The notes below the pieces were generated by a model that saw only the letters and a list, made by a program, of their open reading frames with translations, had not been told where the DNA came from and did no database searches. A stretch of 64,000 nt of DNA from Arctopsyche grandis. Lineage: Eukaryota; Arthropoda; Insecta; Trichoptera; Hydropsychidae. Location of the stretch: assembly GCF_051622035.1 (NCBI RefSeq), contig NC_135367.1, positions 12,188,501 to 12,252,500 of the forward strand, in the 5' to 3' direction. This document shows, piece by piece, positions 62,401 through 64,000 of this stretch. The position numbers and the translations under genes are program-made. Numbering within the stretch: position 1 is the first letter of the stretch; each line of letters begins with the position of its first letter.

Positions 62401-63108
62401 CTGTGGTCAGCTTTGACAGATAGTCATCCTAGGTATCACTTGGATCACTTATGAGTTATTACATGCCATTTTACAGGGTTACTTTGTAAGTGAAAGTAGT
62501 TAGTTATGATAATAATAGATTAGCAATTGTTATACTACTTTTTTACAGATCTTTTTTACAGATCTTTATCGTGAGACGCCTCTTTGGAGACAACGGATTT
62601 ATATATGTGAGTGCGGTTTGCAATTTAATATTTTAATAATAACTTTAGTAAAGAATATAAAATTACACGAATTACTTTGATATAATTTAAATATGAAAAA
62701 GAACTGATAGACAGTTGGGAAACACCGTTTCTGTTTGCTATTATTCTATTAAGTAAAGTTCGTTAAAGATTTTTGGCTGGAAGCAATTATGTGGAAGATT
62801 TATTGCTTCTGTGGGACCGACTTGACTGGCGAAGGACCCTTTTTTTGTATTCAGGTAGGGAGATGTATCTCGTTTGACACCGATTTGACACAAAAATTAG
62901 CACAAAATTTTTCGAAATAACTGATATAAAACCGCTTTTTACGACCGATTTGCTGTTTATTTTTACACTTAAATTATACTAGGATGCAATTAGTAAAATA
63001 AGTGATTAGATGGTTAAGTTAAATTTCGTGCAATAGCCGGGTTTAAGCGAGTAATAGCGGGAAGAACGCAGAAGCACGTCTTCCCCGCATGACACGAAAG
63101 ACCGAACT
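59422..63108 (-). mobile_element. RTE-clade non-LTR retrotransposon, apparently full length, with 12-bp target duplication
   Basis: CCCATATATGTA flanks both sides (59410-59421 and 63109-63120). The element is about 3.69 kb: a roughly 720-bp 5' region (63108-62391), one 985-codon frame, and a very short 3' end. The stop overlaps a TGATGAAATGATGAT tail. Single ORF, short 3' end and ATGA-type tail fit RTE elements (BovB/RTE group). No break is visible in the coding region, so insertion is probably recent. It lies wholly inside the right Harbinger arm. Confidence 0.88.
59433..62390 (-). CDS. RTE retrotransposon polyprotein: AP-like endonuclease and reverse transcriptase
   Basis: The 985-residue protein nicks target DNA and copies its own RNA there. 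The endonuclease (about residues 50-290) shows its catalytic blocks in order: YNVRTL, GLSEVRR, VYAPTS, MGDFNAKIG, NEIDFILT and GSDHRLV. The reverse transcriptase (about 480-760) has KNGKTPGEDNIPIDLL, YRPISLLSAVYKLF, GFVDYEKAFDTVSH, GVRQGDTISPKLF and the catalytic FADDIVLVA. The thumb-like tail has YLGQII and LPVMTYGCETWTL. The C-terminus carries WQWAGHVARRMDDRW and GRPQGRWVNEIRKM, common in insect RTE proteins often annotated as craniofacial development protein 2-like. The start is the first ATG; a second at MDDSLANRN, 40 codons on, is possible. All expected catalytic residues are present. Confidence 0.93.
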   Translation of the reverse strand: MAVRTHSLNGNLSQVPPFSQHILDKCEKNNIQTSNKVRVTMDDSLANRNLYLATYNVRTLSSEGSVLALENELESIKWDLVGLSEVRRKQENQIILKSGNCLYWRGLPNGRIGGVGFLINKRIERNIIEINDISERICYVVLRISSRYTCQIFQVYAPTSSHPDEEIEDFYEKLQGAYDNSRHHFKIIMGDFNAKIGQKANTERAVGNFGTGQRNDRGDRLIEFAEHNRLFITNSFFRKNTNNKWTWESPKGDRNEIDFILTNALHSVKDVSVLSKVDIGSDHRLVRAKMAININCERRKLIKGCSNSPDFAQLRSRKKEFELELGNRYGKLNPEADIEELNTVISSVLTSTGKKLGGFRKQIKLSKISAKTKNLIKHKRNLDRDNNKQEYNLVNKEIKKRIVRDVRDFNSKLIENTIKNNRSLKKCKQDLFLGKNQMIAIRSESGVIIRNREEIIDRVYTFYAKLYENDNGQFPTLESTHGQRVPAVLPSEVEAALKTAKNGKTPGEDNIPIDLLKCGGPPLINILARLFSKCIQNQAIPEGWNNATIILIHKKGDKSDIKNYRPISLLSAVYKLFTKVITERLKNILDENQPIEQAGFRANFSTMDHLQVVGELIERANEYQRPLCLGFVDYEKAFDTVSHNAVLNALKTQGVPEPYVGLLAAINKNATASVKIFSGTDRFSIGKGVRQGDTISPKLFNAVLEGVFRKLDWDTAGVSINGRFLSHLRFADDIVLVARDSADLLIRLTQLDRESRKVGLKINVDKTKLMFNSYCMPDSIPLDDKPVEVVNSYLYLGQIIDMSGSKNEEIKRRMKLGWSAFGRMNAVFKSKMPLCLKKRIFDQCVLPVMTYGCETWTLNAKMQNKIQCTQRSMERCMLGITRKDRKRNTWVRNMTRVVDIVNRVKRLKWQWAGHVARRMDDRWTKEVLEWYPREGKRVKGRPQGRWVNEIRKMCGMRWMSVAQNRDEWKRVGEAFIQQWMANGCK

Positions 63109-63668
63109 CCCATATATGTATATATGTACATATATATGGAGAAGGGCGAGAGAAGTGACGGTGTAGTTTAGTCATGTCATCTCGCTTGGAGTTTCGATTG
63201 GTAGAAGGCTGTGGTGTGGGTGTGGGTGTGGGTGTGCTGCGAACAATAAAAGTTCCGTGTTTAGATGACCAGTTATGAGTAGAGTACGATAATTGAACAA
63301 TAAAGTGGTTATGAGGTGATGGTATGCACTGCATTTTGTTATGACAGAAGAAGCGGTATCACACCTTGTACCTGGGGAGCTGCCACATTAGATTGGCCAT
63401 GTTTAAGCGGTTTATATTACAAATACCGAGCGAAGCCGGGTAAATAGAAAGATAATTGAATAAAGTAATGAGCCGAGCAAATGTCGTAAATATGTTCGCG
63501 ACACGCTCTCTGAAATATCGACGACATCCCCCCAAGGCAATCCTAGGGGTACTGCCCGAGCTATGGAGGGGCGTCGTGTGGCTCGCCGATTGGTGAAAGA
63601 TTGGAACACGCTGTATGTTTCCACGCCGTCAAATACCGCGGTATCAACCGCTAGTGTTAACGCTGCCA
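63109..63668 (-). repeat. Right inverted arm, outer piece
   Basis: Reverse complement of about 55578-56127. Long identical stretches include CAGCTCCCCAGGTAC (as reverse complement) and CGTGTCGCGAACATATTTAC. One indel near 63366 replaces about 15 bp of the left arm. The 12-bp RTE target duplication is at its inner edge. Confidence 0.85.
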
Positions 63669-64000
63669 ATAAGAGGATTGTAAAAATGAAATAGTTAGAC
63701 TTGGTATTACTAATGTCAACATAAAAATGTCAGCTGACTGCTAAATATGTCAAAATATTCTGTAAAAGTCAATATTCTGGGCCTAGTAGTCCCTAATGGG
63801 CGGTCCTATATCAAAGCTACCAACATAAAATGTAACCAGATAATGTTCCATCAAATGAGAATTCTGTCTAATTGTCTCCAAATACGTTGACTTTCACATT
63901 CTTGTGAGACTTATTTGATTTGATTTAACCATATTTTTGTCATAGATTCCTTTCTATTTGTTTTTTTATGATATTGACATAGTGAATCTAAATTATTGAA
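63669..64000 (+). other. Window end; possible upstream region of a further ZAD gene
   Basis: No open frame is recognised. CCCTAATGGGCGGTCCT and GCTACCAACA at 63791-63826 resemble CCCTTATGGGCGGTGCT and GCTACCAACA at 51480-51514, about 230 bp upstream of the ZAD2 start. This may be a shared promoter segment or a shared repeat. Confidence 0.3.

Larger units (their letters stand above)
55578..63668. mobile_element. Composite Harbinger-derived structure with long inverted arms, split by an RTE LINE
   Basis: The left arm (55578 to about 56640) pairs with a right arm now in two pieces, about 58945-59421 and 63109-63668. Arm identity looks like 98-99% by eye over about 1 kb. Outer ends are TGGTAGCGTTAACACTAGCG on the left and the same word with one change on the right, minus strand. 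Between the arms lie the Harbinger transposase remnant and the BESS exon. Flanks read TTA on the left and ATAA on the right; a 3-bp target duplication is not proven. Confidence 0.75.

Overview
The window is AT-rich animal nuclear DNA with short introns. The most likely source is an insect. Two tandem C2H2 genes carry the arthropod ZAD domain, all gene models are multi-exon, and the transposons are of insect type (RTE LINE, PIF/Harbinger with a MADF/BESS partner, hAT and many MITEs). A complete MSH5 argues against Drosophila, which lacks that gene. I cannot name the order or species.

Eight host genes can be built exon by exon, and the phases and total lengths close. UBA5 (+, 5489-8411) and MSH5 (-, 9449-14378, perhaps from 16871) lie tail to tail. 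TMEM104 (+, 18327-20556) is followed by about 3.8 kb without a gene, then TBC1D16 (-, 24419-28738). TBC1D16 is head to head with UBE2O (+, 30627-39903), whose first exon is a small GC-rich island. NUDCD3 (-, 43553-45060) is head to head, about 530 bp apart, with the first of two tandem ZAD zinc-finger genes (+, 45588-48442 and 51745-54500). These are mostly unrelated housekeeping, trafficking and ubiquitin or UFM1 pathway genes. No operon or shared pathway is implied; only the two ZAD genes form a family cluster.

The rest is repeats. Near the left end a MITE carries another MITE inserted in its end, and a 1.74-kb hAT copy with exact 8-bp target duplications sits inside another MITE. One MSH5 intron holds three different MITEs. 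Between MSH5 and the divergent TMEM104 is a 2.26-kb element made of A-rich tracts, short hairpin-forming G/C repeats and a 90-bp tandem array. It may lie inside an MSH5 intron.

The right end (55.57-63.67 kb) is one nested structure. Inverted arms of about 1.05 kb and 98-99% identity, each with a MADF exon, enclose a deleted Harbinger transposase and a BESS exon. A near-complete 3.7-kb RTE retrotransposon with a 985-residue open frame has inserted into the right arm, flanked by a 12-bp target duplication. This is the most unusual locus of the window.
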